A DNA stretch of 64,000 nt from Betaproteobacteria bacterium (GCA_016125475.1 WGLR01000002.1:62001-126000), one strand, 5' to 3'; positions 48,027 through 60,690 are shown, counted from the first letter of the stretch. Numbers and translations are program-made. The notes: generated by a model not told the origin, from the letters alone.

Positions 48027-48095
48027 GCTTACGTTATTGAAGCGTTTTGTCTCTTGGGGTTAACATTTCGCCCCTTGCCCTTCGAAAACGTAAGC
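48027..48095 (+). promoter_or_regulatory. Long-range inverted repeat in the gltB upstream region
   Basis: GCTTACGTT (48027-48035) and AACGTAAGC (48087-48095) are perfect 9-bp inverted repeats 51 bases apart. Inside, GGGG (48056-48059) can pair with CCCC (48071-48074) around GTTAAC. A competing CGTTTT/AAAACG pairing shares part of the outer arms. The region is less GC-rich than its surroundings and ends 97 bp before the gltB GTG. It may be a structured leader or a pair of operator half-sites. No known riboswitch was recognised. Confidence 0.4.
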
Positions 48096-48191
48096 TGCGG
48101 CGGGGTACATGTGCGTGTGCCTCCCGACCGCGGCGCGGTACATCGGTCACAGGGCGTCCGGGCCGAGCAGCAATTTCCTTAGAGGTAGATC

Positions 48192-51100
48192 GTGGCAGAG
48201 AGCTTCCCCCCAATCGCGCAGGGGCTGTACAGCCCCGAGAATGAACATGACGCCTGCGGCGTGGGCTTCGTCGCCCACATCAAGGGGCGCAAGAGTCACG
48301 AGATCGTCGAACAGGGGCTGTTGGTCCTCAAGAACCTGACCCACCGCGGGGCGACCGGTGCGGATCCGCTCGCGGGTGACGGGGCCGGCATCCTGGTGCA
48401 GTTACCGGATGCGTTCTTCCGCGAGGAACTGAAGAAGCAGGGAATCGACCTGCCGGACGCCGGGGAATACGGCGTGGGGATGGTCTTCCTGCCGCAGGAA
48501 CCCGCCTCGCGCCTGGCCTGCGAGCAGGAGGTGGAACGCGCGATCCGGGCCGAAGGTCAGGTGCTCCTCGGGTGGCGTGACGTACCCCGCGACTCCTCCG
48601 TGCTTGCCGAGTCCGTGAAGCGCATCGAACCCGTGATGCGCCAGGTCTTCGTCGGCGCGGGACCGAACGTCACCGTGACCGACGGGCTCGAGCGCAAGCT
48701 CTACGTGATCCGCAAGCGCGCCGCCAACGCGATCCGCAGCCTCAACCTCGCCCACGGCAAGGAGTATTACGTCCCGTCGATGTCCGCCCGGACGATCGCC
48801 TACAAGGGCATGCTGCTTGCCGATCAGCTCGGCAACTACTATTTCGATCTCCAGGACGAGCGGTTCACGTCCGCGCTCGCGCTCGTGCACCAGCGCTTCT
48901 CGACGAACACCTTCCCGTCCTGGGATCTCTCGCACCCGTTCCGGATGATCGCGCACAACGGCGAGATCAACACGCTGCGCGGCAACGTGAACTGGCTGCG
49001 TGCGCGCGAAGGCGCCATCTCGTCGCCCATCCTCGGCCGTGATCTCGAAAAGCTCTGGCCGATCGTGTTCGCGGGCCAGTCCGACTCGGCGTCCTTCGAC
49101 AACGCCCTGGAACTGCTCGTGATGGCCGGCTACTCGCTGTCGCACGCGATGATGATGCTGATCCCCGAGGCCTGGGAGAACCACGCCCAGATGGATGCCG
49201 GCCGCCGTGCCTTCTACGAGTACCACGCCGCCATGATGGAGCCGTGGGACGGCCCTGCCGCGGTCGCGTTCACGGACGGCCGGCAGATCGGCGCGACGCT
49301 CGATCGCAACGGCCTGCGTCCCGCGCGCTATCTCGTCACCGACGACGACCTGGTCATCATGGCGTCGGAGACCGGCGTGCTGCCCGTCCCGGAAGACCGG
49401 ATCGTCAAGAAGTGGCGGCTCCAGCCCGGCAAGATGTTCCTCGTCGACCTCCAGCGCGGCCGGATCATCGACGACAAGGAACTCAAGGACCAGCTCGCGG
49501 CCGCGAAGCCCTACCGCGACTGGAACGAGCGGATCCGGGTCAAGCTCGGTGACCTGCCGGCGTCGAAGTCGCCGTCCCGGCCCTCTGCGGCCGTGCCGCT
49601 GCTCGATCGGCAGCAGGCATTCGCCTACACCCAGGAGGACCTCAAGTTCCAGCTGTTCCCCATGGCGCTGAACGGCGAGGAATCCATCGGCTCGATGGGC
49701 AACGACAGCCCGCTCGCGGTCCTGTCCGACAAGAACAAGACCCTGTACCACTACTTCAAGCAGCTGTTCGCACAGGTCACGAACCCGCCGATCGACCCGA
49801 TCCGCGAAGAACTCGTGATGTCCCTGGTGTCGTTCATCGGTCCGAAGCCCAACCTGCTCGGCATCGACGAGACGAATCCGCCGATGCGCCTCGAGGTCTC
49901 GCAGCCCGTGCTCGACTCCGCTGACATGGAGAAGATCCGGAACATCGCGAAGCACACCGACAACCAGTTCCGGTCGTACGAGATCGACATCTGCTATCCG
50001 GTAGCGTGGGGCAGTCAGGCGATCGAGGCGCGTCTCGCGAGCCTGTGCGCCGAGGCGGTGGACGCCGTGCAGTCGGGCTACAACATCCTGATCCTCTCGG
50101 ACCGCAAGGTCGCGCCCGACATGGTCGCGATCCCGGCCCTGCTCGCGACCTCCGCGATCCACCTCCACCTCGTGAACAAGGGCCTGCGCACCTCCGCGGG
50201 TCTGGTCGTCGAGACGGGCTCTGCGCGGGAAGTCCACCACTTCGCGCTGCTCGGCGGCTACGGCGCGGAGGCGGTTCACCCCTATCTCGCCATCGAGACG
50301 ATCCTCGCGCAGGAAGACCGGTTCCCCGAGGGCAAGGGGGGCGAGAAGGCGGTCGCGAATTTCGTGAAGGCGGTCGGCAAGGGACTGCGGAAGGTCATGT
50401 CCAAGATGGGCATTTCCACCTACATGTCCTATACCGGTGCGCAGATATTCGAAGCCGTCGGCCTGTCCAGCAGCCTCGTCGACAAGTACTTCACCAGCAC
50501 CACGTCCTCGGTCGAAGGCATCGGCGTGTTCGAGGTTGCCGAGGAGGCGATCCGTCTCCACAAGGCCGCGTTCGGCTCGGACCCCGTCCTGTCGACGGCC
50601 CTCGACGCGGGGGGCGAGTACGCGTTCCGGACCCGCGGCGAGGAACACATGTGGACGCCGGACGCGATCGCGAAGCTCCAGCATGCGACACGTGCGAAGT
50701 CCTATTCGACCTACAAGGAATACGCGCGGATCATCAACGACCAGTCCCGCCGCCACATGACCTTCCGCGGCCTGTTCGAGTTCCACCTCGATCCGGCGCG
50801 ATCGATCCCGATCGAGGAGGTCGAGCCAGCGAGCGAGATCGTGAAGCGCTTCGCGACCGGAGCCATGTCCCTCGGATCGATCTCGACGGAAGCGCACACG
50901 ACGCTCGCCATTGCGATGAACCGCATCGGCGGCAAGTCGAACACCGGCGAGGGTGGCGAGGACCCGCGCCGCTTCGGACCGGTCAACGCCGGCGAGACGC
51001 TGGCCTCGCGCCTGGGTCAGGAGCGGATCGTGCGCGACATCCCCCTGAAGGAAGGGGACTCGCTGCGTTCGAAGATCAAGCAGGTGGCCTCCGGCCGGTT

Positions 51101-52847
51101 CGGCGTGACCGCCGAATATCTCGGGTCCGCGGACCAGATCCAGATCAAGATGGCGCAGGGCGCGAAGCCGGGCGAGGGCGGACAGCTTCCGGGACACAAG
51201 GTCTCCGAGTACATCGCCGAACTTCGTTTCTCGGTGCCGGGCGTCGGCCTCATCTCGCCTCCGCCACACCACGACATCTACTCGATCGAGGATCTCGCGC
51301 AGCTCATCCACGACCTCAAGAACGCCAATCCCCGTGCGAGCATCAGCGTGAAGCTGGTCTCCGAAGTGGGGGTCGGAACCGTCGCGGCCGGCGTCGCGAA
51401 GGCGAAGTCGGATCACGTGACGATCTCGGGTCACGACGGTGGCACCGGCGCGTCGCCGTGGTCGTCGATCAAGCACGCCGGCACGCCGTGGGAGCTCGGC
51501 CTCGCCGAGACGCAGCAGACACTCGTGCTGAACCGCCTGCGCGGACGCATCGCGGTCCAGGTCGACGGGCAGATGAAGACGGGACGCGACGTCGTGATCG
51601 GCGCGCTGCTCGGCGCGGACGAGTTCGGCTTCGCGACCGCACCGCTCGTGGTCGAAGGCTGCATCATGATGCGCAAGTGCCACCTGAACACGTGCCCCGT
51701 CGGCGTGGCCACGCAGGACCCGGAACTCCGCAAGAAATTCCGCGGGCAGCCGGACCACGTCGTCAACTACTTCTTCTTCGTCGCAGAGGAAGTCCGCGAG
51801 TACATGGCGCAGCTCGGCATCCGGCGCTTCGACGAACTCATCGGGCGCGCGGACCTGCTCGACACGAAGCAGGGCATCGACCACTGGAAGGCACGCGGAC
51901 TCGACTTCACGAAGATCTTCCACATGCCGGCGATGCCCGAGGACGTGGCGTGCCACCACACGGAGTCGCAGGACCACGGTCTGGACAAGGCACTGGACCA
52001 TCGCCTCGTCGAGCTCGCCCAGCCTGCCCTCGAGAAGCAGGAGAAGGTGTCCATCGAGATGCCGATCCGCAACGTCAACAGGACGGTGGGGACCATCCTG
52101 TCATCGGAAGTGGCCCGTCGCTACGGACACGCGGGGCTCCCCGACGACACGATCCACGTGAAGTTCGCGGGGTCCGCCGGGCAGAGCCTCGGGGCGTTCC
52201 TTGCGAAGGGCATCACGATCGACCTGATCGGCGAGGCGAACGACTACGTCGGCAAGGGCCTGTCCGGTGGGCGCATCGTCGTCCAGCCGTCCCCCAAGTT
52301 CCGCGGCAGCCCGACCGAGAACATCATCGTGGGCAACACGGTCATGTACGGCGCGATATTCGGGGAGTGCTACTTCCGGGGCGTCGCGGGCGAGCGGTTC
52401 TGCGTCCGTAATTCCGGCGGCCACGCGGTCGTCGAAGGCGTGGGCGATCATGGCTGCGAATACATGACGGGCGGCACGGTGATCGTGCTCGGCATGACGG
52501 GCCGCAACTTCGCGGCAGGCATGTCCGGCGGGATCGCTTACGTCCTCGACGAGGACGGCACCTTCGAGACGAGCTGCAATCACGCCATGGTGGCACTCGA
52601 ACCGGTCCTCACCGAGTCCGAACAGGAAGCGAAGCTCTCGCGTGATCTCTGGCACCTCGGCGAATCCGACGAAACCATCCTCCGACGGTTCGTCGAAAAT
52701 CACGCCCGGTACACGAACAGCGCGCGGGCGAAGACGATCCTCGACAACTGGAACGACTGGCGCGGCCGATTCGTGAAGGTGTTCCCCCACGAATACCGCC
52801 GTGCTCTGGGCGAACTCGCGGCCAGAAACGGCCGGATCGCCGCCTGA
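48192..52847 (+). CDS. gltB: Glutamate synthase (NADPH) large subunit
   Basis: GltB turns glutamine and 2-oxoglutarate into two glutamates. The 1551-residue protein has a 21-residue propeptide ending HDA, followed by the catalytic Cys22 ([11 protein letters not shown]) of the glutaminase domain. Next come the central domain and the FMN-binding synthase domain ([33 protein letters not shown]). The Fe-S site [15 protein letters not shown] and the C-terminal beta-helix domain (GGxxxGG repeats) follow. It starts at GTG 48192 with AGAGGTAG upstream. gltD follows after 78 bp. Confidence 0.97.
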   Translation: MAESFPPIAQGLYSPENEHDACGVGFVAHIKGRKSHEIVEQGLLVLKNLTHRGATGADPLAGDGAGILVQLPDAFFREELKKQGIDLPDAGEYGVGMVFLPQEPASRLACEQEVERAIRAEGQVLLGWRDVPRDSSVLAESVKRIEPVMRQVFVGAGPNVTVTDGLERKLYVIRKRAANAIRSLNLAHGKEYYVPSMSARTIAYKGMLLADQLGNYYFDLQDERFTSALALVHQRFSTNTFPSWDLSHPFRMIAHNGEINTLRGNVNWLRAREGAISSPILGRDLEKLWPIVFAGQSDSASFDNALELLVMAGYSLSHAMMMLIPEAWENHAQMDAGRRAFYEYHAAMMEPWDGPAAVAFTDGRQIGATLDRNGLRPARYLVTDDDLVIMASETGVLPVPEDRIVKKWRLQPGKMFLVDLQRGRIIDDKELKDQLAAAKPYRDWNERIRVKLGDLPASKSPSRPSAAVPLLDRQQAFAYTQEDLKFQLFPMALNGEESIGSMGNDSPLAVLSDKNKTLYHYFKQLFAQVTNPPIDPIREELVMSLVSFIGPKPNLLGIDETNPPMRLEVSQPVLDSADMEKIRNIAKHTDNQFRSYEIDICYPVAWGSQAIEARLASLCAEAVDAVQSGYNILILSDRKVAPDMVAIPALLATSAIHLHLVNKGLRTSAGLVVETGSAREVHHFALLGGYGAEAVHPYLAIETILAQEDRFPEGKGGEKAVANFVKAVGKGLRKVMSKMGISTYMSYTGAQIFEAVGLSSSLVDKYFTSTTSSVEGIGVFEVAEEAIRLHKAAFGSDPVLSTALDAGGEYAFRTRGEEHMWTPDAIAKLQHATRAKSYSTYKEYARIINDQSRRHMTFRGLFEFHLDPARSIPIEEVEPASEIVKRFATGAMSLGSISTEAHTTLAIAMNRIGGKSNTGEGGEDPRRFGPVNAGETLASRLGQERIVRDIPLKEGDSLRSKIKQVASGRFGVTAEYLGSADQIQIKMAQGAKPGEGGQLPGHKVSEYIAELRFSVPGVGLISPPPHHDIYSIEDLAQLIHDLKNANPRASISVKLVSEVGVGTVAAGVAKAKSDHVTISGHDGGTGASPWSSIKHAGTPWELGLAETQQTLVLNRLRGRIAVQVDGQMKTGRDVVIGALLGADEFGFATAPLVVEGCIMMRKCHLNTCPVGVATQDPELRKKFRGQPDHVVNYFFFVAEEVREYMAQLGIRRFDELIGRADLLDTKQGIDHWKARGLDFTKIFHMPAMPEDVACHHTESQDHGLDKALDHRLVELAQPALEKQEKVSIEMPIRNVNRTVGTILSSEVARRYGHAGLPDDTIHVKFAGSAGQSLGAFLAKGITIDLIGEANDYVGKGLSGGRIVVQPSPKFRGSPTENIIVGNTVMYGAIFGECYFRGVAGERFCVRNSGGHAVVEGVGDHGCEYMTGGTVIVLGMTGRNFAAGMSGGIAYVLDEDGTFETSCNHAMVALEPVLTESEQEAKLSRDLWHLGESDETILRRFVENHARYTNSARAKTILDNWNDWRGRFVKVFPHEYRRALGELAARNGRIAA

Positions 52848-52925
52848 GCACCGAGGCCGGGTCGGGTCGCCGCGGGCGGCCCGACCCGTTCGCCCGTCCC
52901 GAAACTCTCTGGAAACGCTGAAAAA

Positions 52926-54410
<1,485 letters not shown>

Positions 54411-54421
54411 AACGCGCCTGG

Positions 54422-54450
54422 CGCCGGACCGCCTCGAGACCGGTCCGGCG
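54422..54450 (+). terminator. GC-rich hairpin after gltD
   Basis: CGCCGGACC (54422-54430) and GGTCCGGCG (54442-54450) form a 9-bp stem with an 11-base loop, 12 bases after the gltD stop. There is no T-run, so it may stabilise the mRNA end or act with Rho rather than terminate alone. The rest of the gltD-hemE gap shows nothing else I can name. Confidence 0.4.
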
Positions 54451-54603
54451 TCCCTCGACGCGGACGACCGGCCAGCTGCAATGTCTGGCCGCGCGAGCGG
54501 ACGCGCCCGGATGGTCCCCGCACACCCGAAGGCCACGAGGCGCAAACCGTCCTGCGTGGCCGCGGCTCCCGCAGACGACATACCCTGGAAGTGAACGCAT
54601 CCG

Positions 54604-55674
54604 GTGCCCAACATGATCCGCCCCAAGAACGACACATTCCTGCGCGCGCTGCTGCGCGAACCGACGCCCTATACCCCGATCTGGATCATGCGCCAGGCGG
54701 GCCGGTATCTGCCCGAGTACAACCAGACCCGTGCGCGCGCGGGGGATTTCATGAGCCTCTGCCGCAGTCCCGAACTCGCGACCGAGGTGACGCTCCAGCC
54801 GCTCGCACGCTTCCCGCTCGATGCGGCCATCCTGTTCTCGGACATCCTGACGATTCCCGACGCAATGGGGCTCGGGCTGCACTTCGCTGAAGGCGAAGGC
54901 CCGCGCTTCGAACGCCCGTTGCGTGACGAGTGGGAGATCAACGATCTCGCCGCACCGGACCCGTGGGACCATCTGCGCTATGTCATGGACGCGGTTTCCC
55001 AGATCCGCCGGTCGCTCGACAACTCGGTGCCGCTCATCGGCTTCTCGGGCAGCCCCTTCACGCTCGCGTGCTACATGATCGAGGGTCGCGGGGGTACCGA
55101 TTTCGAGCGCGTGAAGCACATGCTCTATGCCCGCCCCGACCTGCTTCACCGCATCCTGGGCATCAATGCGAAGGCCGTCGTCGACTACCTGAATGCGCAG
55201 GTCCAGAGCGGAGCCCAGGCACTCATGATCTTCGATACCTGGGGTGGCACGCTCTCCGAGAGCGCCTACGTGGAATTTTCCCTGCGCTACCTGCACCAGA
55301 TCGTCGCGGGCGTCACGCGCGAGCGCGACGGCCAGAAGGTGCCCGTCATCCTCTTCACCAAAGGAGGTGGCCTCTGGCTCGAACGCATCGCGGCGACCGG
55401 ATGTGACGCGGTTGGCCTGGACTGGACGATAGACATCGGCGCCGCTCGCGCGAGAGTAGGCACTCACGTTGCGCTGCAGGGCAATCTGGATCCGAACATC
55501 CTGCTCACGACGCCGGACGTGGTGCGCGCCGAGGCCCGCAAGGTGCTGTCGTCCTACGGAACGGGCAGCGGACACGTGTTCAATCTGGGCCACGGCGTGT
55601 CGCGGCACACCCCTCCGGAGAACGTGGCGGCGCTCGTCGAAGCCGTCCACGAAGGCTCGCGCGTCTATCATTGA
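54604..55674 (+). CDS. hemE: Uroporphyrinogen decarboxylase
   Basis: HemE removes four carboxyl groups to give coproporphyrinogen III. The 356-residue protein has [15 protein letters not shown] (catalytic Arg), [13 protein letters not shown] with the key Asp, [16 protein letters not shown] and the C-terminal [19 protein letters not shown] 54604, with GGAAG about 12 bp upstream, is preferred; ATG 54613 is three codons in. It feeds HemF, encoded at the other side of the window. Confidence 0.96.
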   Translation: MPNMIRPKNDTFLRALLREPTPYTPIWIMRQAGRYLPEYNQTRARAGDFMSLCRSPELATEVTLQPLARFPLDAAILFSDILTIPDAMGLGLHFAEGEGPRFERPLRDEWEINDLAAPDPWDHLRYVMDAVSQIRRSLDNSVPLIGFSGSPFTLACYMIEGRGGTDFERVKHMLYARPDLLHRILGINAKAVVDYLNAQVQSGAQALMIFDTWGGTLSESAYVEFSLRYLHQIVAGVTRERDGQKVPVILFTKGGGLWLERIAATGCDAVGLDWTIDIGAARARVGTHVALQGNLDPNILLTTPDVVRAEARKVLSSYGTGSGHVFNLGHGVSRHTPPENVAALVEAVHEGSRVYH

Positions 55675-55715
55675 AACGGCCTTCCGTCCATACCGGAACG
55701 GGCCGAATCACGAAG

Positions 55716-55724
55716 TTATGCACA
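55716..55724 (+). promoter_or_regulatory. DnaA box TTATGCACA
   Basis: An exact match to the TTATNCACA DnaA consensus, 42 bases after the hemE stop and 275 bases before priA. A second exact box lies at 55887-55895 on the same strand. Confidence 0.5.
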
Positions 55725-55886
55725 CTGGACACGCATCCGTCCTGCAGGCCGGCAGATGCCTTTCCGCAAACCCAATAACAGCACCATAACCATCTGATAA
55801 CACGAACTTGTTGCGCCCGCACATCCGAACGCCCGCAAGGAGCGAAAGATTCGTGTTGACATTTCCGGAAGAACTCATCAACAGAA

Positions 55887-55895
55887 TTATCCACA
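55887..55895 (+). promoter_or_regulatory. DnaA box TTATCCACA
   Basis: An exact match to the strongest DnaA consensus, TTATCCACA, 96 bases before the priA ATG and 26 bases downstream of TTGACA. In this position a bound DnaA could control priA transcription. Confidence 0.55.
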
Positions 55896-55990
55896 GCCCC
55901 GGGGCCGAAATTCCATTTCCGTCCAGATGGTTTGGGGAACGTTGTCATCCGTTACCGAAGGTGTGTGCCGTAACCCACTGAACGACCGTC

Positions 55991-58174
55991 ATGCGGATCC
56001 TGCGGGTAGCCCTGGACGTCCCCGTGGACGACCTCTTCGATTACCTCGGCACTGACGAGGAGACGGTCCCCGCAGGGCGGCTCGTGGTCGTCCCGTTCGG
56101 CCCGCGCCGGCTGGTCGGGGTCGTGGTCGAGACGGCCGCCACCACACAGATACCCACGGCCCGCCTTCGTGCCCCCCTCCGCATTCTCGGCCACCTCCCC
56201 GCCCTGCCCCCCGACATCCTCTCGCTGCTGCGATTCTGCAGTCGCTATTACCACCACCCGCTCGGGCAGTCCGTCCTCGCCTGCCTCCCGACCGCGTTGC
56301 GTCGGCCGGCCGCGACAGCCGCGAAGGCGCCGGTCGCGTTCCGTCTCACACCCGCAGGCACGGCCCTGGAGGTCGACGCACTGCCGGTCCGGGCGACCAG
56401 GAAACGCGCGCTGCTCGCGGCATTCCGGCGAGCGGGGACGCTCGACACCCGGGCGATCGCCGGTCTCGTTGCGGCAGGACATCGACTGACGAGGGAGTTC
56501 GAGGATGCCGGGTGGATCGAACGCACGAGCCCGGAGGTGGCGCACGCACCCCGGTCCGCGGAACTGTCGACCAGCGGGTCCGGCCCTGCTCTCACGGACG
56601 CCCAGGCGCAGGCACTGGAGTCGATCCGGTCCGTTGGCCCCGGGTACTCGTGCAGCCTGCTCCACGGCATCACCGGGAGCGGCAAGACCGAGGTCTACCT
56701 GCATCTGATGGCCGATGCGGCGGCGAAGGGCCGCCAGACTCTCCTGCTCGTGCCGGAGATCAACCTGACGCCTCAGCTCGAGGCCCGCGTCGCGGAACGT
56801 TTCGGCGCGGAGAACGTGGTGTCCCTGCACAGCGGGCTCGCCGAGGGCGAGCGTCTGGCGAGGTGGTTGCGGGCAGTCCGGGGTGACGCATCCATCGTGC
56901 TCGGCACGCGTCTCGCCGTGTTCACGCCGATGCCATCGCTCGGCCTGCTCATCGTCGACGAGGAACACGACGCGTCGTTCAAGCAGCAGGAAGGGCTGCG
57001 TTACCACGCACGCGACGTTGCCGTCTTTCGCGCACGGGAACACGCCATCCCCGTCGTGCTGGGCTCCGCCACGCCCTCGCTCGAAAGCTGGCGCCACGCG
57101 TCGACCGGCCGGTATCGGCTGCTCACCCTGCCGAAGCGCCCGACCGGCACCGAACCCTCGCTGCGGATCGTGCCGTCGGGCGACACGGCCGCCGACGATG
57201 CGCTTTCGCCGACGCTCGCCGAAGCCGTCGACGCGGCGCTTGCGCGCGGTGAGCAATCACTCCTTTTCCTGAACCGCCGGGGCTATGCACCGACGCTGTT
57301 CTGTCACGCCTGCGGCTGGGCGGCGGCGTGCTCGCGCTGTACCGCACGCCTCACGCTTCATCTGAGCGCGCGGCGCCTGAAGTGCCATTACTGCGGCCAT
57401 GAGGAGCAAGTGCCCGCTCACTGTCCGGACTGCGGCAACCAGGCGTTGCTGCCCATCGGCCAGGGAACCCAGCGTATCGAGACGGTCCTTGCGGAACGGT
57501 TTCCCGGTGCGCGCATCGCCCGCGTGGACCGCGACAGCACCCGTCGCAAGGGTTCGTTCGCGCGTTTGCGTGACCGGATCCAGGACCGGGAAATCGATCT
57601 CCTCGTCGGCACCCAGATGCTCGCGAAGGGACACGACTTCCCGCGCGTCACGCTCGTCGGCATCCTCGGCGCGGACGCGGCGCTCTTCGCACCGGATTTC
57701 CGCGCCGAGGAACGCCTGTTCTCGCTGCTCCTGCAGGTGGCCGGACGCGCCGGACGCGCCGACCTTCCGGGAACCGTGATCATCCAGACCACGCTGCCGG
57801 AGCACCCGTTCTACCGGACCCTGCTTTCCCAGGACTACCCGGCGTTCGCGGTGCAACAGCTCGAACTGCGCAGGCAGATGAGCTTTCCCCCGTTCTCACA
57901 TCAGGCGGTACTGCGCGCGGACGCAACCGACGAACACGCGGTCTTCGACTTCCTCGGCGACGCCGCGGCGGCCGCCCGGAGACTCTCGAACGAAGTGACG
58001 GTGTACGACCCGACTCCCGCCTGGATCGCGAGGCTGGCCGGAAAGTGGCGCGGCCAGCTCCTGCTGCAGTCGGTGTCCCGTCGCACGCTGCACGCGCTGC
58101 TGCGACACTGGCTGCCCGGACTCGAATCGAACCGCGTCCGGTGGGCGATCGACGTGGACCCTCAGGAACCATGA
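55991..58174 (+). CDS. priA: Primosomal replication-restart helicase PriA
   Basis: PriA reloads the replisome at stalled forks. The 727-residue protein (E. coli 732) has an N-terminal DNA-binding domain, Walker A GITGSGKTEVY (about residue 224) and Walker B LLIVDEEHD. Eight zinc-ribbon cysteines lie between motifs (CHACGWAAACSRC, CHYCG, CPDCG), and the later helicase motifs LLVGTQMLAKGHDFP and QVAGRAGR are intact. ATG 55991 is the natural start. Two DnaA boxes lie in the upstream gap. Confidence 0.97.
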   Translation: MRILRVALDVPVDDLFDYLGTDEETVPAGRLVVVPFGPRRLVGVVVETAATTQIPTARLRAPLRILGHLPALPPDILSLLRFCSRYYHHPLGQSVLACLPTALRRPAATAAKAPVAFRLTPAGTALEVDALPVRATRKRALLAAFRRAGTLDTRAIAGLVAAGHRLTREFEDAGWIERTSPEVAHAPRSAELSTSGSGPALTDAQAQALESIRSVGPGYSCSLLHGITGSGKTEVYLHLMADAAAKGRQTLLLVPEINLTPQLEARVAERFGAENVVSLHSGLAEGERLARWLRAVRGDASIVLGTRLAVFTPMPSLGLLIVDEEHDASFKQQEGLRYHARDVAVFRAREHAIPVVLGSATPSLESWRHASTGRYRLLTLPKRPTGTEPSLRIVPSGDTAADDALSPTLAEAVDAALARGEQSLLFLNRRGYAPTLFCHACGWAAACSRCTARLTLHLSARRLKCHYCGHEEQVPAHCPDCGNQALLPIGQGTQRIETVLAERFPGARIARVDRDSTRRKGSFARLRDRIQDREIDLLVGTQMLAKGHDFPRVTLVGILGADAALFAPDFRAEERLFSLLLQVAGRAGRADLPGTVIIQTTLPEHPFYRTLLSQDYPAFAVQQLELRRQMSFPPFSHQAVLRADATDEHAVFDFLGDAAAAARRLSNEVTVYDPTPAWIARLAGKWRGQLLLQSVSRRTLHALLRHWLPGLESNRVRWAIDVDPQEP

Positions 58175-58284
58175 CGCCGACGCGGTGCCGGAGGCAGGAA
58201 ATACGGCGCGACGACCCGGAACCAACGGACCTGTCGCGCAACCCAAGGCTATAATTCGCCGTTTTGCCGGCCAGGGTTCCTTGC

Positions 58285-60045
58285 ATGTTAACGGCATCGT
58301 CCATTCCCGACCTGAAATCGCATCTCGCCAGCCTCTTCGAGAGCGCGCTGCGCGAAGTCGCCCCAGCCGAAAAGGGCACGCCCGTCGTGATCGAGCGACC
58401 GAAAGTCGCCGCGCACGGCGACTACGCGTGCAACCTCGCGATGCAGCTCGCCCGCCCTCTCAAGAAGAACCCCAGGCAGATCGCGGAAGCCCTCATCGAG
58501 AGGCTGCCCGATTCGCCACTCGTCGCAAAGGTCGAGATCGCCGGCGCCGGGTTCATCAACATCTTTCTCCGGAACGAAGCGCGACACGGTGCCATCCGGC
58601 GCGTGCTGGCGCTCGGAAGCACCTACGGACAGGGCAACCACGGGGGCGGGCGCAAGGTGCTCGTCGAGTACGTGTCGGCGAATCCCACCGGCCCGCTGCA
58701 CGTGGGTCACGGACGCGGGGCCGCCTTCGGCGACAGCCTCGCGAACGTGCTCGCGGCGGCCGGATACGCCGTCTCGCGCGAGTACTACGTCAACGATGCC
58801 GGCCGGCAGATGGACATCCTCTGCGTCTCTGCGTGGGCACGGTACCTCGAGCTGTGGGGGGAGGCCGTACCGTTTCCTCCCAACGGCTACCAGGGCGACT
58901 ACGTGAGGACGCGCGCGGCGGAGCTGAAGTCCGTTGACGACAGGCGTTTCCTGCGACCGGCGCGGGACGTGCTCGAGGGCCTGCCCGAGGCACCGGACGG
59001 GGACGAGGACGCGATCGAGGCGCGCATGGACGCCCTGATCGCCCGCGCCAAGGACCTGCTCGGGGCCGACTTCGGCCACCTGACGCGGTTCGTGCTGGAC
59101 CGGCAGGTCGAGGAGATTCGCGACGTGCTCGGCCGTTTCGGCGTGTCCTTCGACATGTGGTACTCCGAGCGTTCGCTTTTCGACGCGGGCCGGGTGGCCG
59201 AGGTGCTGGAGCTGCTCGAGAAGCGGGGGCACCTCTACGTGCAGGACGGCGCGCGGTGGTTCCGCTCGACGCACTTCGGGGACGACAAGGACCGGGTCGT
59301 CCAGCGCGAGAACGGGCTCTACACGTACTTCGCGTCCGACATCGCCTACCACCACGACAAGCTGCAACGCGGCTTCGAGCAGATGATCGACGTCTGGGGT
59401 GCCGACCACCACGGCTACATCCCCCGTGTGCGGGCCGCCCTGCAGGCGCTGGGGCACGAGCCCGATACGCTGGTCGTGCCGCTCATCCAGCTCGTCGCGC
59501 TCTACCGCGGTGGCGAGCAGGTCCGCATGGGCAAGCGAAGCGGCAGCTTCGTGACGCTAGAGGACCTCTTCGACGAGGTGGGGGTGGACGCCACGCGCTA
59601 CTTCTATCTGGCACGCAAGTGCGACCAGCACCTCGACTTCGACCTCGATCTCGCCAAGTCCCAGAGCAACGACAACCCCGTCTACTACATCCAGTACGCC
59701 CACGCGCGCGTGTCGAGCGTGCTCGAACAGTGGGGAGGCAATGCTGCCGAACTGCCGACCGCCGACCTCGGGCCGCTCACGGCGGCGCAGGAACTGCAGC
59801 TCATGCAGCGCCTGATCGACTTCCCCGACGCCGTGGAACTCGCCGCGCGGGAGCTTGCCCCGCACACGCTCGCGTTCTACCTGCGCGAGGTCGCGGCCGA
59901 TTTCCACAGTTATTACAACGCGACACACATCCTCGTGCCCGAAGAAGACGTGAAACACGCACGTCTCGCGCTGGCGAGCGCGGTGCGGCAGGTACTGCGC
60001 AACGGCCTCGCACTGCTCGGGGTGAGTGCGCCGGACAAGATGTAG
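58285..60045 (+). CDS. argS: Arginyl-tRNA synthetase
   Basis: A 586-residue class I synthetase (E. coli 577). It has the N-terminal Add-1 domain (VAAHGDYACNLAMQLAR), the HIGH motif in NPTGPLHVGHGRGAA (about residues 133-147), and a KMSK-like GKRSG loop (about residue 415). The C-terminal DALR anticodon-binding domain ends LLGVSAPDKM. ATG 58285 is preferred to TTG 58264, which would only add seven residues. The next gene starts 3 bp downstream. Confidence 0.97.
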   Translation: MLTASSIPDLKSHLASLFESALREVAPAEKGTPVVIERPKVAAHGDYACNLAMQLARPLKKNPRQIAEALIERLPDSPLVAKVEIAGAGFINIFLRNEARHGAIRRVLALGSTYGQGNHGGGRKVLVEYVSANPTGPLHVGHGRGAAFGDSLANVLAAAGYAVSREYYVNDAGRQMDILCVSAWARYLELWGEAVPFPPNGYQGDYVRTRAAELKSVDDRRFLRPARDVLEGLPEAPDGDEDAIEARMDALIARAKDLLGADFGHLTRFVLDRQVEEIRDVLGRFGVSFDMWYSERSLFDAGRVAEVLELLEKRGHLYVQDGARWFRSTHFGDDKDRVVQRENGLYTYFASDIAYHHDKLQRGFEQMIDVWGADHHGYIPRVRAALQALGHEPDTLVVPLIQLVALYRGGEQVRMGKRSGSFVTLEDLFDEVGVDATRYFYLARKCDQHLDFDLDLAKSQSNDNPVYYIQYAHARVSSVLEQWGGNAAELPTADLGPLTAAQELQLMQRLIDFPDAVELAARELAPHTLAFYLREVAADFHSYYNATHILVPEEDVKHARLALASAVRQVLRNGLALLGVSAPDKM

Positions 60046-60048
60046 CCC

Positions 60049-60690
60049 ATGGCGAGCAGGGATTACAAGACCCCCCAGAAACGCTCCCGCGGCCGGTCTG
60101 GCCGGTCCGGCAGCACCATGGTCATCGGCGTCGCGATCGGACTGATAGTCGGACTCGCGATCGCGCTCGCCGTGGCGATCTATCTCTTCAACATCCCTGC
60201 GCCCTTCCGGCTTCGGGACGTCGCGAAACCCCTTCCACCCAACGCGGAATCCCGCGCGCCGGCCGATCATCCCGCCGCGAAGTCACCGAAGACCTCGGCC
60301 CCCGCCGCGGACGCTCCGGCCGTCACCACGACGTCCGATGACAAGCCCAGGTTCGAGTTCTACGGCATCCTCGCCGGCAAGGAAGAGCCGGTGCGCGACC
60401 GTGACCTGCGCAACGAGAAACCCGGCGACGGAAAGGGCCATGACGCCTACTACCTCCAGGTGGGGGCGTTCCAGAACGCCGCCGAAGCCGACAACCTGAA
60501 GGCGCGGCTCGCGCTGGCCGGCATAGAGGCCAAGATCCAGACCGCGGAATTCGAGGACGGCAAGACGTGGCATCGTGTCCGCCTGGGACCGTTCCAGAGC
60601 GTTGACGAGGTGAGCGTCGCACGATCGCGGCTGAAGGAGAACCAGATGAGTGCGACCCTGCTGAAAGTACAGGAAAAGCGCGCTCCGTGA
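60049..60690 (+). CDS. FtsN-like SPOR-domain division protein
   Basis: A 213-residue bitopic protein. A basic cytoplasmic start (residues 1-22) is followed by one membrane helix (about 24-46, Gly/Ala/Ile-rich), then a Pro/Ala/Lys-rich periplasmic linker (about 55-110) and a C-terminal SPOR domain (about 138-210, starting YYLQVGAFQNAAEADNLKARL). SPOR domains bind denuded glycan at septa. The layout matches FtsN, and argS-ftsN adjacency is common in betaproteobacteria. The FtsN name is inference; other SPOR proteins look alike. Confidence 0.85.
   Translation: MASRDYKTPQKRSRGRSGRSGSTMVIGVAIGLIVGLAIALAVAIYLFNIPAPFRLRDVAKPLPPNAESRAPADHPAAKSPKTSAPAADAPAVTTTSDDKPRFEFYGILAGKEEPVRDRDLRNEKPGDGKGHDAYYLQVGAFQNAAEADNLKARLALAGIEAKIQTAEFEDGKTWHRVRLGPFQSVDEVSVARSRLKENQMSATLLKVQEKRAP

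Larger units (their letters stand above)
55675..55990. other. hemE-priA intergenic region with two DnaA boxes
   Basis: 316 bases with no credible gene. The stretch is noticeably richer in A and T than its surroundings, especially 55760-55900. It carries two perfect DnaA boxes (listed separately) in the same orientation, 162 bp apart, and a -35-like TTGACA at 55856-55861. The usual origin neighbours (dnaA, dnaN, rpmH, parAB) are not adjacent, so an oriC is not claimed. Confidence 0.6.

Noticed and set aside
48402-52001. A 1199-codon open frame on the minus strand
   Set aside because: It lies wholly opposite gltB, is rich in Arg, His, Asp and Leu, and mirrors the codon bias of the real gene. 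Similar long shadows oppose hyfG, ubiD, pilQ and priA.
55675-55990. Chromosomal replication origin
   Set aside because: Only two DnaA boxes, and no dnaA, dnaN, gyrB, rpmH or parB next to it. Two boxes can occur in a regulated promoter.
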